From positions 1 through 7,607 of the forward strand of contig CANRZQ010000127.1 of the NCBI GenBank assembly GCA_947644475.1: a DNA stretch of 7,607 nucleotides, read 5' to 3'. Each line of letters opens with the position of its first letter. The stretch's first letter is position 1. Made by a program: the position numbers and the translations under genes. The notes under the pieces are model-generated. The model saw only the letters and a list, made by a program, of their open reading frames with translations, was not told the DNA's origin and did no database searches. Of this stretch, positions 1 through 5,560 are shown one piece after another. Source of the stretch: an uncultured Muribaculaceae bacterium. GTDB lineage: Bacteria > Bacteroidota > Bacteroidia > Bacteroidales > Muribaculaceae.

Positions 1-776
1 AAGTTTAGCAATACGTCATCGTCTTTCGACAAGCGAACTATTAAGTCAGGGTCGATGCAGCGGTTTTTTGCAATACCAAAATTATCTAACGAAATTGCCT
101 CAGAGCAAGTAGCGAGTTGAAAGCCCCATCTTTTATTATTCAGTTGTGACAGGCGCGACGCAAATTCAATCATAGTCGATTCATCCCATTCACGATAGTT
201 TACTCCGGCAGCCTCTAAATTTCTCCCAACCTTTTTATAGGAACCGATATCGGCAAAACTAAATACAAGTTTGTTGGTGTATCCGGCGAGCCTATCGGCA
301 ATATGCGATATTTTATCAAGCAGTGGATCAATTGAAACACTGTCAGAGAGAATCAATGGGTCAAAACGCCAAACCACAGACCCCGGTCCTAAAATATTGA
401 CCAGTTTTTGAAATGTGGCAATTCTTTCTTCTAATGATGGCAGATTTGGCTCGAAATTCTCCGAAACGTAGTCGTTGAGTGTATATTGAATATAGGCTCC
501 AATGCCGTTTTGACGCAGTTGCTCTAAATATGGCAGCAACGGCGCAGGATTTTTAGACCAAAACACGATAAAGCGCATCTTGGCAAAACTGATATACGAC
601 GGCTGTCCGCTGAAAGGGTTTCGCCACACTGCATATCCCTTTTTAAGGCGTTCAAAAAACCACTTGCAGTAAAAGGCCGGGATATCCGTAGCACGGCTTG
701 CAGAAATAATAACCGGCGCTTGTGCAGTAACAATGTCACCATTGTCGGTATATATTTGAACTTTTTGATGTTGCAT
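1..776 (-). CDS. DUF1848 family protein, 3'-truncated by window edge
   Basis: An open frame of 258 codons starts at the ATG at 776-774 and reaches the left edge without a stop. The translation has the look of the DUF1848 family: VIISASRATDIPAFY at residues 22-36, WRNPF at 51-55, VFWSKNP at 71-77, WRFDPL at 136-141, and Cys224 and Cys240 (LATCSE, CIDPDL) near the end of the visible part. Family members are about 300 residues, so roughly 40 should be missing; in full-length members that tail carries a cysteine cluster resembling a radical-SAM iron-sulfur site, which cannot be checked here. The biochemical role of the family is unknown to me. It reads away from the neighbouring minus-strand gene with 144 bases between them, so it may have its own promoter (a TAnnTTTG match lies at 793-800). 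G+C is lower than in the genes right of 2036. The family call is from motif memory. Confidence 0.85.
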   Translation of the reverse strand, partial: MQHQKVQIYTDNGDIVTAQAPVIISASRATDIPAFYCKWFFERLKKGYAVWRNPFSGQPSYISFAKMRFIVFWSKNPAPLLPYLEQLRQNGIGAYIQYTLNDYVSENFEPNLPSLEERIATFQKLVNILGPGSVVWRFDPLILSDSVSIDPLLDKISHIADRLAGYTNKLVFSFADIGSYKKVGRNLEAAGVNYREWDESTMIEFASRLSQLNNKRWGFQLATCSEAISLDNFGIAKNRCIDPDLIVRLSKDDDVLLN

Positions 777-792
777 TGTGCTTTAATTTTTG

Positions 793-800
793 CAAAGTTA
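793..800 (-). promoter_or_regulatory. possible -7 element for the DUF1848 gene
   Basis: Read on the minus strand this is TAACTTTG, a full match to the Bacteroides -7 consensus TAnnTTTG, placed 16 bases before the ATG at 776. The nearest TTTG upstream (818-815) leaves only 14 bases between the boxes instead of the usual 19-21, so the -33 half is weak. It would give a very short leader. Confidence 0.35.
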
Positions 801-920
801 ACAACAATAACATGCAAAAATAAGGCTCATGGCTGTTAATAGAGGTTAAATCATGCCTTCTGTGACAGTCAGGATAAGTCCTTGGTCTGCGAATAATGAT
901 TTTAAGATGTATGGCAACTC

Positions 921-1577
921 TTATTTTTTGCTAATCGCCTGATTGTAAAATAGGTTAATGAGAAAATATGCAATTCCAAATAATGCTCCAGCATACATAT
1001 AGCCACGAATATCTCCATCCTGAATAATTGCCAGAAATACACCGCATATTGCACAAAGCAGCACATATCCAAAAGATTCTAATATTAGCTGAAAAATTTT
1101 ATTATCGACAATTAAGCGGAAATATTTTAAAGCGAGTTCATCGAGGGGGATATTTTGTCCTGTGGATTTCAAGTAGGCGTAGTACGGCTCTTTGGGTCTG
1201 TATTTTTTTTCATCCGCATCCTCGCCAATATCAAATCTATTGATGTTCTCAGCGTGTAGGATTTCCGACAAAGCAGCGGCTTTTCTGAACCCTAATGGCA
1301 ATAACTCACTGGAACACCATTCCGGCAGTTCCATATCAGGATAATCATCATCACGAACAACAATGACTTCGTCACTTCCATATTGCGTAATTGCATACGC
1401 AAGGCCGTCATTTGTATATATGGGTTGAACATCGGCAGTGAAAAAATCAGAACATTTGATAATTACGGAGCCTAATGCTGTCTTCATCTCTATATCGTAC
1501 AGGCCTTGTTCTGTTCGTTGGTCGCATTGTTCTCTAAATAATCGATGAGCCCTTCTGGTCGGAGAGTAAATACTCAT
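921..1577 (-). CDS. hypothetical protein with two C-terminal membrane helices
   Basis: I do not recognise this 218-residue protein. Residues 1-160 look soluble and mixed in composition, with an Arg-rich start (RRAHRLFREQ), a beta-rich stretch at about 30-75, an acidic run VVRDDDYPDME at 73-83 and a charged segment at 117-130. The C-terminal part has two hydrophobic segments, about 166-186 and 192-211, joined by a short QDGDIRG turn, so both termini are likely on the same side, probably cytosolic. No signal peptide is visible. The start at 1577 is the first ATG of the frame; Met31 is a possible later start. The gene lies beyond the tRNA terminator at 1614-1646 and so needs its own promoter in the 36 bases between them; I see no clean TTG/TAnnTTTG pair there. 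Low G+C (for instance 15 G/C of 60 at 1081-1140) suggests accessory origin. It may be a defence, immunity or stress protein, but nothing in the sequence shows that. Confidence 0.7.
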   Translation of the reverse strand: MSIYSPTRRAHRLFREQCDQRTEQGLYDIEMKTALGSVIIKCSDFFTADVQPIYTNDGLAYAITQYGSDEVIVVRDDDYPDMELPEWCSSELLPLGFRKAAALSEILHAENINRFDIGEDADEKKYRPKEPYYAYLKSTGQNIPLDELALKYFRLIVDNKIFQLILESFGYVLLCAICGVFLAIIQDGDIRGYMYAGALFGIAYFLINLFYNQAISKK

Positions 1578-1613
1578 ATCACAATATACGGTTGGTATGG
1601 ATTGTTATTGAAT

Positions 1614-1646
1614 TATAACAAAAAAAGCGAGAAAAAAATTTCTCGC
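1614..1646 (-). terminator. rho-independent terminator of the tRNA operon
   Basis: A perfect 8-bp stem, GCGAGAAA paired with TTTCTCGC around a 4-base A/T loop (1627-1646), is followed on the minus strand by a run of T (the A run at 1620-1626 on the plus strand). It sits 17 bases after the 3' end of tRNA-Val, so it should end the tRNA transcript and separate it from the 921-1577 gene. On the plus strand there is no T tract, so it is directional. Confidence 0.8.
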
Positions 1647-1662
1647 CTTCGCAGGTTTGGGG

Positions 1663-1737
1663 TGATCCATATTGGATTCGAACCAATGACCTCTTCCCTG
1701 TCAAGGAAGCGCTCTAAACCAACTGAGCTAATGGATC
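1663..1737 (-). tRNA. tRNA-Val (anticodon GAC)
   Basis: The minus strand folds as a complete 75-nt tRNA. The acceptor GATCCAT pairs with ATGGATC without mismatches; the D stem is GCTC/GAGC with loop AGTTGGTTTA; the anticodon stem CTTCC/GGAAG encloses loop TTGACAG with anticodon GAC; the T arm is ATTGG-TTCGAAT-CCAAT; the discriminator is A. GAC reads the valine codon GUC. The genomic 3' end continues as CCC, so CCA is not encoded and must be added after transcription. It is the second tRNA of a two-gene operon with tRNA-Arg upstream. Confidence 0.95.
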
Positions 1738-1748
1738 TTTTTATGTCT

Positions 1749-1836
1749 TGTGATCCCGTTGGGATTCTTTCTCGCTGCGCTCGAAAGCGGCAAGCCGGTG
1801 GCGAACCCCCTTAGGTTCGAACCCCAACGGTCTCTG
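1749..1836 (-). repeat. tRNA-Arg 3'-end copy and foldable spacer between the two tRNAs
   Basis: The 19 bases at 1749-1767 repeat 1835-1853 exactly; the second copy is the T-stem/acceptor 3' part of tRNA-Arg. The first copy has no tRNA body attached. At the other end of the spacer, 1819-1830 is the reverse complement of 1756-1767 at 11 of 12 positions, so the minus-strand transcript could form a 12-bp hairpin (one G-U pair) enclosing about 51 bases, with a smaller inner hairpin CGGC-AA-GCCG at 1788-1797. The same segment at 1819-1830 could also pair with the 3' end of tRNA-Arg. It may be a decayed tRNA copy interrupted by an insertion, an integration scar, or a dispersed repeat. Confidence 0.65.
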
Positions 1837-1910
1837 TGATCCCGTTGGGATTCGAACCCAAGACCCACAGCTTAGAAGGCTGTTGCTCTATCCAGCTGAG
1901 CTACGGAACC
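1837..1910 (-). tRNA. tRNA-Arg (anticodon TCT)
   Basis: The minus strand gives a complete 74-nt tRNA. The acceptor GGTTCCG pairs with CGGGATC using two G-U wobbles; D stem GCTC/GAGC with loop AGCTGGATA; anticodon stem ACAGC/GCTGT with loop CTTCTAA and anticodon TCT, reading AGA; T arm TTGGG-TTCGAAT-CCCAA; discriminator A. CCA is not encoded (CAGAGA follows). It is the first gene of the operon, directly behind a strong promoter. Its 3' 17 bases plus two flanking bases are repeated 86 bases downstream. Confidence 0.95.
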
Positions 1911-1921
1911 ATTTTGAGGCA

Positions 1922-1952
1922 CAAAATTAGAATTTTTTTATGAGTTTTGCAA
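1922..1952 (-). promoter_or_regulatory. Bacteroides-type promoter of the tRNA operon
   Basis: On the minus strand the -33 TTG is at 1952-1950 and the -7 TAATTTTG at 1929-1922, separated by 20 bases, which matches the primary sigma consensus of Bacteroidetes (TTTG, 19-21 bases, TAnnTTTG). Transcription should begin near 1915, a few bases before tRNA-Arg. This supports assignment to the Bacteroidota. Confidence 0.8.
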
Positions 1953-1973
1953 CTTTTGGATGTGTTTTTCTCC

Positions 1974-2009
1974 AAAAAAGAAAAAATCCATGGTTGTGCC
2001 ATGGATTTT
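1974..2009 (-). terminator. rho-independent terminator after trxA
   Basis: An 11-bp perfect stem (AAAATCCATGG at 1983-1993 with CCATGGATTTT at 1999-2009, loop of 5) is followed on the minus strand by a T-rich tract (1986-1974 in plus numbering, broken by one C). It starts 27 bases after the trxA stop and should end the rfbC-trxA transcript before the tRNA promoter. Confidence 0.85.
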
Positions 2010-2035
2010 ATATGTTGAATGTTGTGTCCGGACGG

Positions 2036-2353
2036 TTAATATTCGTCGGATTTTGTAGCCTGATGGTCGCGGATCTTGCGCTCGAGTTCGTCGGCTTGCT
2101 GCACGCCTACGGCGCGCCATACGGCCTCGCCGTTTTTAAACATGATGAGCGTGGGCACCGACTGTACGCGATAGGCCATGGCCAGGTCGCGGTTTTTGTC
2201 GATGTCGATTTTAATGATGTTGGCTTTGTCGCCCACGCGCTGTTTCACGTCTTCGAGGATGGGGGCCTGTGCACGGCAGGGGCCGCACCAGGTGGCGAAG
2301 AAGTCGACTAACGTGGGTTTGTCCTGGTTTATAAGGGTTTTGAAATCGTCCAT
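2036..2353 (-). CDS. trxA: thioredoxin
   Basis: A 105-residue single-domain thioredoxin, a cytosolic protein-disulfide reductase kept reduced by thioredoxin reductase. The active site WCGPC is at residues 22-26, the buried acidic residue is Asp17 (LVDFFA), the helix-kink proline is Pro31, and the cis-proline loop SVPT has Pro67. The length matches classical bacterial thioredoxins (about 105-110). I chose the ATG at 2353 (MDDFKTL); an in-frame ATG 12 codons earlier would add MLVRKNQTNFNI, which does not look like thioredoxin and falls in the intergenic gap. There is no signal peptide, so it is not a periplasmic TlpA-type protein. It follows rfbC by 54 bases on the same strand with a terminator after it, so the two are likely co-transcribed. 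No defect is visible. Confidence 0.93.
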   Translation of the reverse strand: MDDFKTLINQDKPTLVDFFATWCGPCRAQAPILEDVKQRVGDKANIIKIDIDKNRDLAMAYRVQSVPTLIMFKNGEAVWRAVGVQQADELERKIRDHQATKSDEY

Positions 2354-2407
2354 AATATTGAAGTTTGTTTGATTTTTCCTTACTAACAACCGGGGTGTTG
2401 GTTTTGT

Positions 2408-2971
2408 TTATTTGGAGCCTTGTTTGATGAGTTCGAGGGCTTGGCCGAACGACAGTGCGCCGGAGTCGCGTGCCGACAGGAGGAGTTCGCAGCCGGGGTC
2501 GGGCCAGTTCACGGCCAGGGTGGGGTCGTCGAAGCGGATTGTGATCTCGGCTTGCGGGGCGTATACGTTGTCGACGCGGTATTGGAACTGGGCGATGTCG
2601 CTCAGCACGATAAAGCCGTGGGCGAAGCCTCGGGGGACGAACATCTGCATGGCGTTTTCTTCGGAAAGTTCGACGGCGATATGGCGGCCGAAGGTGGGCG
2701 AGTCGGGGCGCATGTCCACGGCTACGTCTACAACTTTGCCGCGCGACACTCTCACGAGTTTGGCCTGGCTCCACTCGCCGAGTTGCATATGAAGCCCGCG
2801 GAGCACGCCGCGGCTCGACAGCGATTCGTTGGCCTGGACAAAGTTTACGCCGGGGATGGCCGCGTCGAATTCGGCCTGTTTGAATGTTTCCATGAAATAT
2901 CCGCGGGCGTCGCCGTGTTTCACAGGACGGATAAGCACCACGCCTTCGATGTCGGTCTTTATAAATTCCAT
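2408..2971 (-). CDS. rfbC: dTDP-4-dehydrorhamnose 3,5-epimerase
   Basis: A 187-residue RmlC-type cupin epimerase. It converts dTDP-4-dehydro-6-deoxy-D-glucose to the L-lyxo isomer, the third step of dTDP-L-rhamnose synthesis for surface polysaccharide. Family signatures are DARGYFMETF at 21-30, SSRGVLRGLH at 52-61 with the catalytic base His61, KVVDVAVDMR at 79-88, FVPRGFAHGF at 111-120, FQYRVD at 129-134 with Tyr131 as a candidate acid, and Asp169 (SARD) as the probable dyad partner of His61. The length is typical. The start at 2971 (MEFIKTDIEG) fits the family; the longer frame to 3040 would add 23 residues across the promoter region and overlap the divergent gene. The usual partners rfbA, rfbB and rfbD are not in the window. 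Specificity for rhamnose rather than a related deoxysugar is inferred. Confidence 0.92.
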   Translation of the reverse strand: MEFIKTDIEGVVLIRPVKHGDARGYFMETFKQAEFDAAIPGVNFVQANESLSSRGVLRGLHMQLGEWSQAKLVRVSRGKVVDVAVDMRPDSPTFGRHIAVELSEENAMQMFVPRGFAHGFIVLSDIAQFQYRVDNVYAPQAEITIRFDDPTLAVNWPDPGCELLLSARDSGALSFGQALELIKQGSK

Positions 2972-2983
2972 AGTAGATTTGTT

Positions 2984-3014
2984 TTGCAAATTTTTTGCAA
3001 ATTTAATAATTTTG
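2984..3014 (+). promoter_or_regulatory. promoter of the GlmU-like gene
   Basis: The -33 element TTG is at 2984-2986 (within TTTTG) and the -7 element TAATTTTG at 3007-3014, with 20 bases between, a full match to the Bacteroidetes consensus. Transcription should start near 3021, about 10 bases before the ATG at 3032. The spacer overlaps an 11-base tandem repeat (2982-2992 and 2993-3003). Confidence 0.75.
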
Positions 3015-3024
3015 CACAAAATTA
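2998..3024 (-). promoter_or_regulatory. candidate -7 elements for rfbC within a palindrome
   Basis: Two minus-strand matches to TAnnTTTG occur: TAAATTTG at 3005-2998 and TAATTTTG at 3024-3017. Neither has a TTTG at the proper distance upstream, so I cannot say which is used. The second forms a perfect palindrome with the plus-strand -7 element: TAATTTTG, CA, CAAAATTA (3007-3024), so the two divergent promoters share sequence. Confidence 0.45.
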
Positions 3025-3031
3025 AGAAATT

Positions 3032-4081
3032 ATGCTTCAAAATCTACCTGATTATATCCTCGTCGATGATGAGAATACCCGGCTTAATCTTTTGCCGATG
3101 ACTTATACCCGTCCTATTTCGGGATTGCGTGTGGGAATCACCACTATACGTGAGAAGTGGGAGCGCCTTAAAGGTGCGCCGGCTGCTGTGCGCACGGTTG
3201 AGTATCTGTCGGAAAAATTCCCTTGCAATGCTGCCGAGGGCGCGGAGGAAATTGATTCGGCGACTGTGCCGGGCATTGGCCGCATCGAGAATCTGTGGGA
3301 TATTTTCATGCTGAACGGCCGGGCTATCGTGGCCGACTTCGAGGCTCTTACGCAAGGACGCGTGTCGGCGCCGTTGAGCCGGACCAACACTGTGGTTGGC
3401 GACCCTTCGCTGATTTTTATTGAGGAAGGCGCCACGGTGGAGGGTGCGTTCCTCAACACCACCCATGGGCCAATTTATGTGGGGGCGAATGCCGAGATAA
3501 TGGAAGGCGCGGCTCTCCGGGGCCCGGTGGCGCTGTGCGAGCATGCGGTGGTGAACATGGGCGCCAAGATTTATCCGGGCACCACCATAGGCCCCTGGTG
3601 CAAGGTTGGCGGCGAACTCAACAATGTGGTGATGCAGGGCTATTCCAACAAGGCCCATGACGGCTTCCTTGGCAATGCCGTGATAGGCGAATGGTGCAAT
3701 ATCGGCGCGGGCTGCACGGCCTCGAACCTCAAGAATGACTACACGGAGATAAAACTGTGGAATTATCCGGCTCAGCGGTTTTTGCGCACCGGCCTGCAAT
3801 TTTGCGGCGTGATAATGGGCGACCACTCGAAATGCGGCATCAATACGATGCTCAACACCGCCACGGTGCTCGGGGTGGGGGTCAATATCCACGGCAGCGG
3901 CTTCCCGCGCCCGTTTGTGGCTTCGTTCAGCGAAAGCGGCGGAGCGGGATATGTGGATGTGTCGATGACGAAGTTTTTCGACATAGCCTCGCGTATGATG
4001 GCTCGCCGCGGCATTGAATTGTCGGATACCGACCGTCGCATTTTCTACGCTGTGCGCGAGTTTGCCCAGCAGTTCCGCTAA
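3032..4081 (+). CDS. GlmU-like sugar nucleotidyltransferase/acetyltransferase, Bacteroidetes type
   Basis: A 349-residue protein of the alternative Bacteroidetes GlmU group, thought to make UDP-GlcNAc by joining uridylyl- and acetyltransferase activities, though the activity is mostly inferred from homology. The N-terminal part shows ILVDDE at 9-14, LLPMTYTRP at 20-28 and GITTIREKW at 35-43, then LWDIFMLN at 88-95 and ADFEALTQGR at 101-110. From about 125 to 295 it is a left-handed beta-helix of hexapeptide repeats with GYSNKAHDGFLGNAVIGEWC at 203-222 (His209 a likely catalytic residue), SNLKNDY at 231-237, GLQFCGVIMGDHSKCGINTM at 254-273 and GSGFPRPF at 288-295. By memory, relatives are about 390 residues; the stretch between SEKFP (60-64) and LWDIF is about 40 shorter here, so part of the nucleotidyltransferase domain may be absent. 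The start lies about 10 bases after the predicted transcription start. Alternative: an acyltransferase without uridylyl activity. Confidence 0.82.
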   Translation: MLQNLPDYILVDDENTRLNLLPMTYTRPISGLRVGITTIREKWERLKGAPAAVRTVEYLSEKFPCNAAEGAEEIDSATVPGIGRIENLWDIFMLNGRAIVADFEALTQGRVSAPLSRTNTVVGDPSLIFIEEGATVEGAFLNTTHGPIYVGANAEIMEGAALRGPVALCEHAVVNMGAKIYPGTTIGPWCKVGGELNNVVMQGYSNKAHDGFLGNAVIGEWCNIGAGCTASNLKNDYTEIKLWNYPAQRFLRTGLQFCGVIMGDHSKCGINTMLNTATVLGVGVNIHGSGFPRPFVASFSESGGAGYVDVSMTKFFDIASRMMARRGIELSDTDRRIFYAVREFAQQFR

Positions 4082-4160
4082 GCAGGAGGGTGTGTCAAAA
4101 TGCCAAATAGCACGGCCCGTGCGTCCCTACCCTTGGTATTTTGACACACCCTCTTCCTGC
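4082..4160. repeat. 79-base inverted-repeat (hairpin) element between convergent genes
   Basis: The left arm (4082-4106) and right arm (4133-4160) are reverse complements over about 25 positions, broken by one 3-base bulge and one mismatch; the core GGGTGTGTCAAAAT is perfect. The 26-base loop contains a second hairpin, GCACG-GCC-CGTGC (4110-4122). It begins at the base after the GlmU-like stop codon and ends 5 bases before the stop of the convergent efflux gene. It could terminate transcription from both sides, but neither side has a T tract, so it is not a classical intrinsic terminator; a dispersed palindromic or MITE-like element is an equal possibility. I see no coding potential. Confidence 0.8.
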
Positions 4161-4165
4161 GCGGC

Positions 4166-5560
4166 CTACAATGCGTTCCAGCCTCCGCCGAGCGCTTTGT
4201 AGAGGTTGATGAGGGCGAGATATTCGTCGCGCAGGGCGTTGTTGACGCCTATCTGGGCGTCGAAGAAGCGTCGCTGGGCGTCGAGCACATCGAGATAGGC
4301 GAGTGTGCCGGCACGGTATTGAAGCCGTGCCAGTTCGACGTATTTGCGTGCCGCTTCTCTAAGTTCCGAGCGCAGGGCCGAGGCTTCGTGTACCTTGCGG
4401 TATGTGATTATCGCGTCGCTCACCTCGGTGAAGGCTTTTATCACGGTTTGCTCGTAATCGTAACGAGCCCGGTCGCATGCGGCGATTGAGGCCTGGTATT
4501 TGCGTTTTTTGCGGCCGAAATCGAAGATGGTGCCGGTGATATTGCCAAGAGCGTAGGTGAATGGCGATTTGAAGAAATGCGACAGTTCGTCGTTTTCAAG
4601 ACCGCCTGTGAATGCTATTCTCAGCGAGGGGAATCGGTCGGCATATGTGAGGCCTACGTTGGCCATGGCAGCGGCGAGGCGGAGTTCGGCGGCGCGGATG
4701 TCGGGGCGGCGTTTCAGCAGCGACGATGGCAGTCCGGCCGGAAGGTCGGCGGGCAGGGTGATGTCGAGGTCGAGCGAGCCGGTGGCTACGTGTTCGCCGG
4801 GATATTCGCCCATGAGCAGGGTGAGTGCGTTGCGGCATATGGCGATGCGGCGTTCGAGGTCGGGCACGAGTGATGCCGCGGATGCATATTCCACCTTTGC
4901 CTGCTGGAACACTGTTTCCGACGTGAGGCCTCCCTCGAAGCGGAGACGGGCTTGTTCGAGCGCTTCGAGGCGTGTGGCCAGAGTGCGGCGCACGATGGTG
5001 AGCTCGTTGTCGAGGGCGAGCAGCCGGAAGTAGGTGGAGGCGGCCTCTGAAATCAATGTCATGCGCATGGCCCGAAGGTCCTCGCGCGAGGCCTCGAATT
5101 TGGCTTTGCTTTGCTTGCGGGCCCATGACAGCGCGCCCCAGAGATTTATTTCCCAGGCCACGGTGGCTTTCAGCGAGTATTCAGGATCTTTCTTGAAGGC
5201 CTCGCCATAGTAGTCGTTGGTCTCATGGGTCGCGCCGGCAATTCCGGTTACGGTGGGGGTGAGGTTGAGTTTGTCGACACCATAGAGTTGGCGCAACTCT
5301 TCGACGGTGGCCGCTGCTTTGAGGATGTCGCGGTTATGGTCGAGCGTGTGGCGGATAATGCGGCACAGGGTGGTGTCGGCATAGAATTCCCACCATTCGA
5401 GGTCGGCTATGGTGGTGCTGTCGGGGCTGTTTGTCCCGGCATAGTTTGCGGGGAGGTTGATTTCCGGCCTTGTCACCGGACCAAGTCCGGAGCATCCCGA
5501 CTGGATGAATGCCAGCGACAATAGCGCGAAGGTCGAAAGTATGCAGGTGAGTTGTTTCAT
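4166..5560 (-). CDS. RND efflux outer-membrane factor, OprM/TolC-type lipoprotein
   Basis: A 464-residue outer-membrane channel subunit that would carry pump substrates across the outer membrane. Residues 1-23 form a lipoprotein signal: Lys at position 3, hydrophobic core, and FIQSGC with the modified Cys23; Gln at -3 is less usual than Leu. The mature part shows the two repeated OEP domains: DLEWWEFYADTTL at 53-65, long coiled helices with LYGVDKLNLTPTV and WEINLWGALSWARKQSKAKFE in the first, and LLKRRPDIRAAELRLAAAMANVG and FDFGRKKRKYQA, ending with ARLQYRAGTLAYLDVLDAQR in the second. The length is normal for the NodT/OprM family (about 460-490). Its ATG overlaps the stop of the upstream RND gene in ATGA, indicating translational coupling and one operon. 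The substrate cannot be told from sequence. Confidence 0.92.
   Translation of the reverse strand: MKQLTCILSTFALLSLAFIQSGCSGLGPVTRPEINLPANYAGTNSPDSTTIADLEWWEFYADTTLCRIIRHTLDHNRDILKAAATVEELRQLYGVDKLNLTPTVTGIAGATHETNDYYGEAFKKDPEYSLKATVAWEINLWGALSWARKQSKAKFEASREDLRAMRMTLISEAASTYFRLLALDNELTIVRRTLATRLEALEQARLRFEGGLTSETVFQQAKVEYASAASLVPDLERRIAICRNALTLLMGEYPGEHVATGSLDLDITLPADLPAGLPSSLLKRRPDIRAAELRLAAAMANVGLTYADRFPSLRIAFTGGLENDELSHFFKSPFTYALGNITGTIFDFGRKKRKYQASIAACDRARYDYEQTVIKAFTEVSDAIITYRKVHEASALRSELREAARKYVELARLQYRAGTLAYLDVLDAQRRFFDAQIGVNNALRDEYLALINLYKALGGGWNAL

Noticed and set aside
524..817. 97-codon minus-strand open frame
   Set aside because: It lies in another frame of the DUF1848 gene, which has clear family motifs; its translation shows no recognisable features.
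853..942. 29-codon plus-strand open frame preceded by AGAGG
   Set aside because: It overlaps the end of the 921-1577 gene, resembles nothing I know, and Shine-Dalgarno spacing is not informative in this group.
1545..1814. 89-codon plus-strand frame across the tRNA region
   Set aside because: It runs antisense through the terminator and tRNA-Val and is explained by them; tRNA DNA often gives such frames.
2354..2407. Possible hairpin in the rfbC-trxA gap (AACC/GGTT around 2388-2404)
   Set aside because: Only four consecutive pairs can be made and no T tract follows; too weak to call an attenuator or terminator.
2211..2774. 187-codon minus-strand frame overlapping trxA and rfbC
   Set aside because: Arg/Pro-rich translation typical of an alternative frame in G+C-rich DNA, and both overlapped genes have catalytic motifs.
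2420..3025. 201-codon plus-strand frame antisense to rfbC
   Set aside because: Fully inside rfbC on the other strand; no motif or promoter, and rfbC is certain.
3044..3892. 282-codon minus-strand frame antisense to the GlmU-like gene
   Set aside because: His/Arg-rich shadow of a gene with strong family motifs.
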